Positions 1-8,306 of a stretch of 64,000 nt of DNA are shown one piece after another (the first letter of the stretch is position 1; each line of letters opens with the position of its first letter). The notes beneath the pieces are model-generated. The model saw only the letters and a program-made list of their open reading frames with translations. It searched no databases and was not told the origin of the DNA. Origin of the DNA: Spirochaetales bacterium (GTDB lineage: Bacteria > Spirochaetota > Spirochaetia > UBA9216). Position numbers and translations under genes: made by a program. The stretch lies in assembly GCA_016839055.1 (NCBI GenBank), contig JAEKNX010000001.1, positions 367,693-431,692 on the forward strand, read 5' to 3'.

Positions 1-1215
1 ATAAAGATCATTTTTTCGTGCTAATTCAGAAACTTTCATGAAAGCCGAAGTCATTTTAAGATCAAGTTTACCTATAACTTCATCTTTTTCCCAGTAATAA
101 TTCATATTATTTTGAACCTGTTCGAAGTAGCTGCAAGTGACACCGCCTGCATTAGCCAGGAAATCCGGAATCAGAAAAATTCCTCTACTCTTAATCACTT
201 CGTCAGCTTCGACACTGGTTGGTCCGTTTGCGGCCTCAGCAATAATTTTTACGCTGGGTTTGATTGTTCCGACATTCTCCTTTGTTATCTGATTCTCGAG
301 AGCTGCGGGAATTAAAATATCTACGTCCTGTTCAAGCCATGATTCACCCGAGAGAATTTCATAACCTATAGCTTCTGCCTTTTCCCTGTCTATGCCTCCG
401 AACCTGTCAGAAATTCCACGCAATTCATCAAGATTTATACCAGTTTTCTTTTTGAACGAATAAGATTTTCCTTCGGCTTGATCCCAGCATGAAACACAGA
501 TTACATTGCCGCCAAGCTGGGTATACAGCTGAATGGCATATTGCGCGACATTTCCGAAACCCTGGACGCTGGCAGTCGTATTCTCCGGTAATAAATTCAG
601 TTCTTTCAGCGCTTCCCTGAGTGTAAATACCACTCCAAAGCCGGTGGCTTCTGTTCTTCCTAATGAACCACCCATGCCTACTGGTTTTCCAGTTATCATG
701 CCCGGGTATTTCGCTCCGGTAATTGTCTCATATTCATCAAGCATCCAAAGCATATGCTGACCGTTTGTCATAACATCGGGTGCTGGTACATCTCTTACGG
801 GGCCAATATCCCGGGCTAATTGTCTGACCCATCCCCGGCAGATTCGTTCCTGCTCATGAAGGCTTAAGTGGTGGGGATCACATACAACGCCACCCTTGCT
901 TCCGCCAAGAGGAATGTCAACAACGCTGCATTTCCAGGTCATCCACATCGAAAGTGCGCGTACAGTATCAATGGTCTCCAGGGGGTGAAACCTGATACCA
1001 CCCTTACCGGGACCCAAAGCATCATTGTGTTGAACCCTGAATCCGCTGAATACTTTTACTGTACCATCGTCCATTCTTATTGGAATATTTACATGATATT
1101 CCCTCATCGGAACCCTGAGCAGTTCTCTTGTTCCTGAATCCAGATTAATATGCCCGGCAATATTATCAAACTGCTGCTGGGCCGTCTTGAAAGCATTATA
1201 CGATTTGTTTTCCAT
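1..1215 (-). CDS. gdhA: Glu/Leu/Phe/Val-type glutamate dehydrogenase, 3' end cut by window edge
   Basis: I translated this frame by hand; 405 codons are open to the left edge, so the C-terminus lies outside the window. The enzyme interconverts glutamate and 2-oxoglutarate plus ammonia with NAD(P). Visible family motifs are GKGGIRFHP near residue 70, PLGGSKGG near 103 (Lys of the active site), a PAPDV segment near 145 and a Rossmann glycine motif VQGFGNVAQ near 214. Families of this type usually have about 415-425 residues, so only a few residues are missing. The ATG at 1215 follows a good GAGGTAG ribosome site. It is divergent from nothing nearby and has its own promoter. Whether glutamate is the true substrate, rather than leucine or phenylalanine, is inferred from overall similarity. 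Confidence 0.93.
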   Translation of the reverse strand, partial: MENKSYNAFKTAQQQFDNIAGHINLDSGTRELLRVPMREYHVNIPIRMDDGTVKVFSGFRVQHNDALGPGKGGIRFHPLETIDTVRALSMWMTWKCSVVDIPLGGSKGGVVCDPHHLSLHEQERICRGWVRQLARDIGPVRDVPAPDVMTNGQHMLWMLDEYETITGAKYPGMITGKPVGMGGSLGRTEATGFGVVFTLREALKELNLLPENTTASVQGFGNVAQYAIQLYTQLGGNVICVSCWDQAEGKSYSFKKKTGINLDELRGISDRFGGIDREKAEAIGYEILSGESWLEQDVDILIPAALENQITKENVGTIKPSVKIIAEAANGPTSVEADEVIKSRGIFLIPDFLANAGGVTCSYFEQVQNNMNYYWEKDEVIGKLDLKMTSAFMKVSELARKNDLY

Positions 1216-1238
1216 ATCCACTACCTCGTTATCGATAC

Positions 1239-1283
1239 AAAATACTCTACAGATAGTTTGCGTCAACATTTTGACGGTGTCAA
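1239..1283 (-). promoter_or_regulatory. Promoter of the glutamate dehydrogenase gene with inverted GTCAA half-sites
   Basis: Read on the minus strand, TTGACG (1266..1261) and TATTTT (1244..1239) are separated by 16 bases, a plausible sigma-70 promoter 25 bases ahead of the start codon. On the plus strand the -35 box belongs to a run of three half-sites, GTCAA at 1262, TTGAC at 1271 and GTCAA at 1279, forming two overlapping inverted repeats. This resembles a repressor operator, but no regulator is identified. Confidence 0.45.
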
Positions 1284-1367
1284 TGTGAAAAACGTAGAAA
1301 ACGGAATTATCAGCGCTGTATTAGAGATGTGTTTGCTGGAAATATACGAAAGACGATTAATTGAGGA

Positions 1368-2318
1368 TTAGCTGTGAAGTGCAGGCGTTTGGCCGCAGCT
1401 GCTGCATTTGCCATGTATAAGCCCTGAGCTTACAGTTGAATATCCGCTGCGTTTAATAAGAGTATTTCCGCATCCCGGGCAGATTGTATCGGTGCGGCCA
1501 CCTGCTATGTTACCTGTATAGACAAAGTTAAGCTTCTCTGAGGCTTTTTCTGCTAATTTTATAAGAGCATCAGGCCTTGTCGGGGGAACCGAATATTTAT
1601 AAGATGGATAGTAAGCTGATAGATGAAAAGGTATGTTTTTATCAATTGATGCAAGAAAGGCGGCGCTTTCACTTATCTCTGCTTCGCTGTCATTTTTCCC
1701 TGGGATAACCAGAGTAGTCACCTCAATGTGGCAGTATTTGGCTGCCTTTGTTATGAATTTTAGTACAGGCTCAAGCTTAGCTTTAAGTTCATTACGGTAA
1801 AAATCAGGATTAAAACTCTTTAGATCAATGTTTACGGCATCTGTTATCTCAAGAAGCCGCTCTGCAGGCTCAGCATTGATATAGCCATTGGTTACCAGTA
1901 CATTCTTTAACCCCAGGCTGGAGGCCTCGGCTGCGGTTTCTAATATATATTCCAGATGGACTATCGGCTCGCTGTAGGTGTATGCAATACCAAACGAGCC
2001 GCTGCCTGCGGCTGACTCAGCAAGACGGGCAGGGCTGACAGGTTTTGAAAGCGGCTTACCGAACTCTTTCGATATTCGGTAATTCTGACAGAATGGACAG
2101 CTGAGGCTGCAGCCGTAAAACCCGACTGAGAAGATGGTTTTTCCAGGATGATAATGGTAAAGGGGTTTTTTTTCCACCGGATCAGTTGATACAGCTGAGA
2201 GAACACCGTAATAAGGGAGGAAGGCCTTGCCGTTTCTGCTAGATCTTACACCGCAGATGCCGGTTTTGCCTTCGGCTATTACACAATTATTTGGACAGAC
2301 GGGACAGTTATACTGCAT
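1368..2318 (-). CDS. amrS: AmmeMemoRadiSam-system radical SAM protein (AmrS-like)
   Basis: This 316-residue protein carries a radical SAM CxxxCxxC motif (C70, C74, C77 in CSLSCPFC) after an N-terminal cysteine-rich block (CPVCPNNC, then GICGVR), the arrangement typical of AmrS proteins related to pyruvate formate-lyase activases. A C-terminal zinc-ribbon-like pair of motifs, CPGCG and CSSCG, is also present. The family is named from co-occurrence with AMMECR1 and MEMO proteins; its substrate is not known to me, and neither partner is in this window. I chose the ATG at 2318 because the conserved cysteine block starts immediately after it; an upstream in-frame start at 2363 would lie deeper inside the preceding gene. 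It overlaps the PilZ gene by 11 bases, so the two are probably cotranscribed. Confidence 0.85.
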   Translation of the reverse strand: MQYNCPVCPNNCVIAEGKTGICGVRSSRNGKAFLPYYGVLSAVSTDPVEKKPLYHYHPGKTIFSVGFYGCSLSCPFCQNYRISKEFGKPLSKPVSPARLAESAAGSGSFGIAYTYSEPIVHLEYILETAAEASSLGLKNVLVTNGYINAEPAERLLEITDAVNIDLKSFNPDFYRNELKAKLEPVLKFITKAAKYCHIEVTTLVIPGKNDSEAEISESAAFLASIDKNIPFHLSAYYPSYKYSVPPTRPDALIKLAEKASEKLNFVYTGNIAGGRTDTICPGCGNTLIKRSGYSTVSSGLIHGKCSSCGQTPALHS

Positions 2319-3051
2319 TTTGACTATCTGTATCCGGCTGATAGTTGTAAACCAGTGAATCAAGATAATCTATGAAACAGTCTCGATCGGCTTCATCAAA
2401 ATCAGAGAATCTGAAGCTTATGCTTTTGTTATTTCTTACAACCCTGACACCTACGGAGCATACGAAGTCGCCAAACCTAATCGAACAGGCGGGAATATTG
2501 GTTCCTTCCTTTATATTCGATGTCAGATGTGGACAGTCCGGTTTAAATTTGAGTCCGTCAAAAGAAAGATCCGAAACGGTTCCCGTGAGCATCGTTAAAT
2601 TCACCGGATGATTAAACAGAAATTCTACATCATCATACATTCCCCTGGTAAACCGTCTGGGACCTCGGAGGTCATTATGAACAATATAACGCGAAAGAAT
2701 GTGTTCAAGCTGAATCAGTTCTTCCTCGCTGTCGAAATTCTCCGAGATAACTCCGTTTACAGCGAGACTTCCTGCTTTTAAGGCTTCTTCATTATTGAAT
2801 GAATCCCCTTTCAGGATGACGAAAACAGATTTGTCTCTCTTGGATAGTTGCCGCATTACCTGAAGGAAGGGTTTCCAGTGCCGAGGGAAATCCTCAGCAT
2901 TGAAGAGTACGACATCAGGAGATATTTCAGACAGATTATCCATCGCTTTCAGAGGATTATTATAGGAGATGAAATCGTATCCGAGCTTCGCAAAATGTTT
3001 AAAAACAACAGCCCGTGTATCTTCTTTTGAAGTAACTAAAAGTAGTTTCAT
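2308..3051 (-). CDS. Degenerate receiver domain fused to PilZ (c-di-GMP-binding) domain
   Basis: The 247-residue protein has an N-terminal half (about 1-125) with the strand/helix pattern of a response-regulator receiver, but the phosphoacceptor position in DVVLFNAED is Asn51 instead of Asp, so it is probably not phosphorylated. The C-terminal half (about 128-235) carries both PilZ signatures, RRFTR (132-136) and DLSFDG (161-166), which normally bind cyclic di-GMP. It is therefore probably a c-di-GMP effector whose input is something other than a histidine kinase. Its start overlaps the end of the upstream gene by an ATGA, and its end overlaps amrS, forming a three-gene operon. Confidence 0.82.
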   Translation of the reverse strand: MKLLLVTSKEDTRAVVFKHFAKLGYDFISYNNPLKAMDNLSEISPDVVLFNAEDFPRHWKPFLQVMRQLSKRDKSVFVILKGDSFNNEEALKAGSLAVNGVISENFDSEEELIQLEHILSRYIVHNDLRGPRRFTRGMYDDVEFLFNHPVNLTMLTGTVSDLSFDGLKFKPDCPHLTSNIKEGTNIPACSIRFGDFVCSVGVRVVRNNKSISFRFSDFDEADRDCFIDYLDSLVYNYQPDTDSQNAV

Positions 3052-3989
3052 TCAGTCCCCAAATTCCTTACATTATAATTTGTAATATACCAGATATCGT
3101 TATCCCGGTGTAGATAATAGGTATATTCTTTGATTTCTATAAATCCTGAGTATTGAAACTTCTCTGTAACTTTTACTTCTGCCTCGTAATCGGTGTATGT
3201 TGTTCTCATTATCCGGTATTCAAGTGGAATCATCGCAATATCAGTATCGACAGTTTCACTGAGGAGCATGTTTTTGTATTTCTCAATCTCGATTATCCGG
3301 TCCTGTTGTGACAGCCTTCGGTATCTTTCGGCATTTGTCTGGCTTCGCAGGTATAGACCTTCGAGATCCAGGTACAGAAGGAATTTATTCCACTGACCTT
3401 TCCGTCTGGCGGTCAGCATGTAATTGAGGACTTCATCGGGCGGTATCGGATGTGCTTTAATAATTTCACCGGTTTCGAAATCGATGATATCCTGAATTTC
3501 AGCTGAAGCCGCCGCTGGCCTGAGGTTGAGAGTTAGATTATTGGATTTAATAAATCGCGATGATTCATTCGTATAGAGTTCAGGAAAGAATTTTGCGCTA
3601 ACTACGAAAATACCCGCTTCATTAATCTCAACAAAGTCGGAAAGATCGGTAATGATTGAATAGGTTTCGCCTGGGGCAAGACTTATTTCGCGGAAGAATA
3701 CCTGTTGATTTGTAACTCTATCCATGGTAAATTCCGTTGAATGCGGTAATGTCCTGTTACTCAGGGTTTTTACAGAAAACTCAAAATTAAAACCACGCAG
3801 TTCAGAAGATTTAAACCTGAAAGTGTCCGGACTATTATTGGTTATTTCAAGTTTTAATTGAACAGGACTATCGGTATAGTAGATTTTTTTGTCATAATAT
3901 CTAATTATAACCTCAACCTGTTGTGAGAAAACAGGAAAGATAACGGAGAAAATAAATACTAATGAAAATAGAAAGATGTTTTTCTTCAA
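3048..3989 (-). CDS. Exported protein of unknown function
   Basis: The 313-residue product begins with a clear signal peptide (MKKNIFLF, hydrophobic core, ending at PVFSQQ). The following 100 residues look like a beta-sandwich (alternating hydrophobic strands, LKLEITNNSPDTFRF), reminiscent of the BsuPI inhibitor/immunoglobulin-like fold, but I do not assign a family. The C-terminal half is mixed helix and strand and rich in Tyr. It is the first gene of an operon with the PilZ and AmrS genes (ATGA overlap) and is divergent from mfd across only 44 bases. A periplasmic or outer-envelope role is inferred from the signal peptide alone. Confidence 0.7.
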   Translation of the reverse strand: MKKNIFLFSLVFIFSVIFPVFSQQVEVIIRYYDKKIYYTDSPVQLKLEITNNSPDTFRFKSSELRGFNFEFSVKTLSNRTLPHSTEFTMDRVTNQQVFFREISLAPGETYSIITDLSDFVEINEAGIFVVSAKFFPELYTNESSRFIKSNNLTLNLRPAAASAEIQDIIDFETGEIIKAHPIPPDEVLNYMLTARRKGQWNKFLLYLDLEGLYLRSQTNAERYRRLSQQDRIIEIEKYKNMLLSETVDTDIAMIPLEYRIMRTTYTDYEAEVKVTEKFQYSGFIEIKEYTYYLHRDNDIWYITNYNVRNLGTE

Positions 3990-4033
3990 AATTACACTCC
4001 AAACAGATCTTATTATAATTTTCGGAAAAAAAG

Positions 4034-7000
4034 ATGATAAACTTATTCTTTAATACAATAAAAGAAAAAATCAAAGATTACAAACCGTTTTTAGATTTGA
4101 CAGACCATGTGCGCTCTGGAAATTTTCCAATTGAGCTTGAAGGCGCAGACGGACTCTTTAAAGCCGTGTTAATAGCCAGCCTTTCGGCTGAAACAGGACG
4201 GAATATTACTGTAGTCACTGCTGATGAGAAGGAAAGTGAAGCCTTAAGGCGTGATCTCGAGGTACTTGGTATAGAAGTTCTTTTTTTTACCGGATGGAAC
4301 AAGCAGGCATACGGCAGAAGCCAGGTACAAAGTTCCATATTCGGCAAGAGGATAGAGATTCTTTCCGAGATGCTAGCCTCAGTAAACAGTATTGTTGTAA
4401 CAACATTGCGGACATACCTAAGTCCGCTTCCGCCGCCCGAGTTTATAAGCGGAAAAATACTAAAGATATCGCTGAATGATGAAATCAATACAGCAGAACT
4501 GGAAACCGTACTTATTCAGTACGGATACATGAGGGTTCCCCGGGTAAGTGTTCACGGCGAGTTTGCATTAAGGGGAGAAGTCCTCGATGTGTATATTGCG
4601 GGGCATGAGGATCCTGTAAGGATTGTTTTCGAGTTCGATGAGGTTGAAGAAATAAAAACCTTCGATTCGCTTACGCAGAAATCCCTCGAGAAAATTAAGA
4701 AAGTTCAGATTCTTCCTGTCAAAGAGATAATCTGGAGCGATGAGCGAATCCTTGGGTTAAAGGCCCGTCTATCCAGCCGCGATTTTGGGAATACCGGAGA
4801 AATCGAGCCGCTGCTTGAGGAACTCACTGAAAAACGGGAGAACGACTATGAGGAAATCCTCTTTCCGCTCAGCTTTGACTATCAGACAAGGCTTTCTGAT
4901 TATTATCAGAAAGACGGAATCACCGTATTCAGCGGATTTGAAAATCTTTCAAGACTCTATGGACAGCTTCGTAAGGAATACAACAAGCTTTATGCCGAAA
5001 CCAAGATAACAAGCGACAAGCCCGACGGCAGTTTTTTCCCTCATCCCTCCGAGATTCTGATGGATTTAGACGAGGTTATTCAGCAGACTGGAGACAGGGT
5101 TCTTATTTCAAATATCAGGGATCCGGAAAAGAAGGATCAGAGGATCGATTTTCAATACAATGGTCCGCGGGCGTTCTTCGGAAATATATCCTACTTCAAG
5201 GAAGAGGTAAAATCTCTGCTTTCAGCGGGTTACGAAATAGGCGTTTTTGCAGAATCACATACTCAGGCCGAGAGAATTCGATATCTGCTGCAGGACATAG
5301 ATGTAACGGTTTATGACGACGGTATTTCCTCCGGTTTTTCTCTTCCTGATCTGAACTTCATGGCAATTGCCGAGGGTGAAATTTTCGGCAGACGTAAGAA
5401 ACTTGCATCCTCAATCAGGAAGGCGAAAAGCGAGGCCATAGATACCTTCGTCGATCTGAACCCGGGTGATTATGTAGTCCATATAAATTACGGTATCGGA
5501 CTCTTTAAGGGTATTGAAAGAATTACGACTAAGAAGACCGAACGTGACTATATAAAACTCGAATATTCAGACAGTGTCATTGTCTTCCTGCCGATAGAGC
5601 AGGTCAACATGATTCAGCGGTATATAGGCAATGAGGGGCGACCGCCTGTTATGGACCGCATCGGTGGAAAAGCCTGGGAAAACAGAAAGAACAAGGTGAA
5701 AAAATCGGTAGAAGATCTTGCCGATATGCTTATAGAGCTATATGCCGAACGGAAAGAGGCTATTGGTTTTTCCTTTCCTAAAGATACAGACTGGCAGATA
5801 GAGTTTGAGGCGACTTTTCCCTATCAGGAAACTGAGGATCAGCTGACTTGTATAGATGAAATTAAAAGAGACATGGAAAAGCCTACGCCGATGGACAGAC
5901 TCGTCTGCGGTGATGTGGGTTACGGAAAGACCGAGGTTGCGATGAGGGCCGCTATGAAAGCCGTCATCGGAGGCAGGCAGGTGGCCTTTCTTGCTCCGAC
6001 TACAATTCTTGCTGAACAGCATTATGAGAATTTCCTGGAACGTTTTGAGCGTTTTCCGGTGCAGATTGACATGATATCCCGCTTTGTTACAAAGAAGGAT
6101 CAAAAGAAGGTTCTCGAGCGGGCCGCCACAGGTGAAATTGATATTCTAATAGGGACGCATCGCATACTTCAGAAGGATGTGCTCTATAAACAGCTTGGAC
6201 TTCTTATTATTGATGAGGAGCAGCGTTTCGGGGTAAAAGACAAGGAAAAACTGAAGCAGCTCAAGACTAATATTGACAGTCTTGCGCTCTCTGCGACTCC
6301 GATTCCGAGGACGCTTCATATGTCGCTTCTTAAAATAAGGGATATGTCTCTTTTGAAGACGGCTCCCCACAACCGCCGGCCGATTGAGACCTTCATCCGG
6401 GAATTTGATGATAAGGTCATTGCCGATGCAATCAGACGTGAGACAAGCCGCGGCGGGCAGGTCTTTTATCTGCACAACAGGGTTGAATCACTAGAGCAGG
6501 TTCAGATATTTTTAAGCAGGGTCGTTCCTGAAATTATGGTAGAGACAGCTCATGGACAGATGGGCTCAAGTCAGCTTGAAGATGTTATGCATCGTTTCAT
6601 CCATGGGGGCTTTCAGGTTCTGATTGCTACGACTATCATAGAAAACGGTATAGACATTCCCAATGTTAATACTATTATAATAGACCGCGCCGATAACTAT
6701 GGTATTTCTCAGCTGTACCAGCTCAGAGGAAGGGTAGGTCGTTCAAACAGGGTCTCTTACGCATATCTTTTGTATCCTGACCAGCGTGCGCTCTCGGAAA
6801 TAGCAATGAAGCGGCTTCAGGTAATATCGGACTTGACCGAGCTCGGTTCAGGATTCAAGATTGCGATGAAGGATATGGAGATTCGGGGAGCGGGGAACCT
6901 GCTAGGCCGACAGCAGAGCGGAGATATAATGTCGGTAGGTTTTGATATGTATGTCAGGCTTCTCGACGAAGCGGTGTCTGAACGGTCCACTGAAAAATCC

Positions 7001-7453
7001 GAACCCAGGGCTCCGGAAGTGTTTCTTGATCTTGATTACAGTGGTTTTATTCCAGATAAATATATCAGCGAATCAGTAGAGAAGATGGAAGTTTATAAAA
7101 AAATCGCGTCGGTTCAGAATGATGAAGAACTTGCCGGTGTTAATCAGGAGCTCGAAGACCGTTACGGTCCTCTGCCGGAGGAAGTTCAGAACCTGCTGGC
7201 CATTGCTGATATTAAGGCCATGGCCAAGAAGCTTCATATCTCGAGGATAATGGAGCGTGCGGGAAGCATCAGAGTTGAGTTTGCATATATCAGAGTCATA
7301 AATCCGGATAAGGTAGCACGTCTGATTGTCGAGAGCGGGGGTAAGGTTACGATAAATCAGCAGAAAATAAATGAACTGATAATTAAAACTGAGACAATAA
7401 ACCTTATCGAGAAAGCGGAGTATCTCAGGGAACGTCTGAGCATGCTCGTTTAA
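4034..7453 (+). CDS. mfd: Transcription-repair coupling factor Mfd
   Basis: The 1139-residue protein has the normal length and domain order of Mfd, the ATP-driven translocase that removes stalled RNA polymerase and recruits UvrA. The N-terminal UvrB-like part spans about 1-400. A CarD-like RNA polymerase interaction domain begins near residue 476 (NPGDYVVHINYGIG). The helicase core shows Walker A GYGKTEVA near 630, DEEQ near 727, the SATPIPRT motif, and LRGRVGRS near 896. A C-terminal regulatory domain follows. Only a weak purine-rich ribosome site precedes the ATG. trmB follows after 24 bases and is probably cotranscribed. Confidence 0.98.
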   Translation: MINLFFNTIKEKIKDYKPFLDLTDHVRSGNFPIELEGADGLFKAVLIASLSAETGRNITVVTADEKESEALRRDLEVLGIEVLFFTGWNKQAYGRSQVQSSIFGKRIEILSEMLASVNSIVVTTLRTYLSPLPPPEFISGKILKISLNDEINTAELETVLIQYGYMRVPRVSVHGEFALRGEVLDVYIAGHEDPVRIVFEFDEVEEIKTFDSLTQKSLEKIKKVQILPVKEIIWSDERILGLKARLSSRDFGNTGEIEPLLEELTEKRENDYEEILFPLSFDYQTRLSDYYQKDGITVFSGFENLSRLYGQLRKEYNKLYAETKITSDKPDGSFFPHPSEILMDLDEVIQQTGDRVLISNIRDPEKKDQRIDFQYNGPRAFFGNISYFKEEVKSLLSAGYEIGVFAESHTQAERIRYLLQDIDVTVYDDGISSGFSLPDLNFMAIAEGEIFGRRKKLASSIRKAKSEAIDTFVDLNPGDYVVHINYGIGLFKGIERITTKKTERDYIKLEYSDSVIVFLPIEQVNMIQRYIGNEGRPPVMDRIGGKAWENRKNKVKKSVEDLADMLIELYAERKEAIGFSFPKDTDWQIEFEATFPYQETEDQLTCIDEIKRDMEKPTPMDRLVCGDVGYGKTEVAMRAAMKAVIGGRQVAFLAPTTILAEQHYENFLERFERFPVQIDMISRFVTKKDQKKVLERAATGEIDILIGTHRILQKDVLYKQLGLLIIDEEQRFGVKDKEKLKQLKTNIDSLALSATPIPRTLHMSLLKIRDMSLLKTAPHNRRPIETFIREFDDKVIADAIRRETSRGGQVFYLHNRVESLEQVQIFLSRVVPEIMVETAHGQMGSSQLEDVMHRFIHGGFQVLIATTIIENGIDIPNVNTIIIDRADNYGISQLYQLRGRVGRSNRVSYAYLLYPDQRALSEIAMKRLQVISDLTELGSGFKIAMKDMEIRGAGNLLGRQQSGDIMSVGFDMYVRLLDEAVSERSTEKSEPRAPEVFLDLDYSGFIPDKYISESVEKMEVYKKIASVQNDEELAGVNQELEDRYGPLPEEVQNLLAIADIKAMAKKLHISRIMERAGSIRVEFAYIRVINPDKVARLIVESGGKVTINQQKINELIIKTETINLIEKAEYLRERLSMLV

Positions 7454-7477
7454 TTATATAAAACGCAGGGGAAAAAA

Positions 7478-8146
7478 TTGGAATATAAGCAGAATATTAA
7501 GAGTTATGTACTCCGAGCCAGCCGGATTAGCAGCGGACAGAAACTTGCCATCGAGAAGTACTCAGAGAAACATTGCATTAAGTACAGTGGACAGAAGCTC
7601 GATATCTCTGAATATTTTTCTCATCCGCTATGTATTGAGATTGGATTCGGCATGGGGACAGCCACAGCGCAGATAGCGCATAGAAACCCGGATAAATCTT
7701 TTCTCGGAATTGAAGTCCACCTGCCGGGTATAGGCCGGCTGCTCTCGAAGATTGAGGAAGACGGAATAGGAAATCTGAAGGTTATTAACCATGACGCTGT
7801 AGAAGTAATAGAGACAATGATTCCTGAGTCATCGGTTGAGGGTTTTCATATCTTTTTTCCTGATCCCTGGCCGAAGACAAAACAACAGAAGCGGCGGCTG
7901 ATAAACCAGGAGTTTACACAGCTTCTGGTTAGTAGATTAAAAGTGGGCGGATATATATATATGGCCACGGACTGGGAACATTATGCGCAGCAGATGCTGA
8001 GAGTCCTTTCGGCGAATCAGGATCTACAGAACGAGTATGAGCTCTGGGCGGAAAAGCCTATATGGAGGCCTGAAACCGCGTTCGAGTCGAAGGGTAAGAA
8101 GAAAAACCACATCATCCGGGAATTATACTTTAAACGTGTTAAGTAA
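7478..8146 (+). CDS. trmB: tRNA (guanine-N7-)-methyltransferase
   Basis: The 222-residue protein methylates G46 of tRNAs using S-adenosylmethionine. The SAM-binding motif IEIGFGMGTA and the family hallmark FFPDPWPKTKQQKRR are both present. The start is a TTG at 7478 behind CAGGGGA; no ATG fits the conserved N-terminus. It follows mfd closely and is closed by a perfect hairpin directly overlapping its stop codon. Confidence 0.96.
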   Translation: MEYKQNIKSYVLRASRISSGQKLAIEKYSEKHCIKYSGQKLDISEYFSHPLCIEIGFGMGTATAQIAHRNPDKSFLGIEVHLPGIGRLLSKIEEDGIGNLKVINHDAVEVIETMIPESSVEGFHIFFPDPWPKTKQQKRRLINQEFTQLLVSRLKVGGYIYMATDWEHYAQQMLRVLSANQDLQNEYELWAEKPIWRPETAFESKGKKKNHIIRELYFKRVK

Positions 8147-8174
8147 AATTACAGCAGTCTTCAGCTGTAATTTT
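8145..8174 (+). terminator. Rho-independent-type hairpin after trmB
   Basis: An 11-base perfect inverted repeat (8145..8155 with 8164..8174) encloses an 8-base loop. The arms begin with AAAA and end with TTTT, so it could act in either direction; the U-tract is short. Confidence 0.7.
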
Positions 8175-8250
8175 CCGGCCGTCAAGGGGCGCCAAGGTGT
8201 TTAACTACTTGCTTTTTAAGGAATTAGTAAAACATCCATTAAAATTTTCC

Positions 8251-8280
8251 TTGCTTATATTACCAATTATGTATTATTAT
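8251..8280 (+). promoter_or_regulatory. Probable promoter of citrate synthase
   Basis: TTGCTT (8251..8256) and TATTAT (8275..8280) lie 18 bases apart, and the start codon follows 27 bases later behind an AAGAGG ribosome site. A second TATTAT at 8272 gives a less favourable 15-base spacing. Confidence 0.5.
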
Positions 8281-8306
8281 GTGGATTAGAAAATAAAGAG
8301 GATTAA

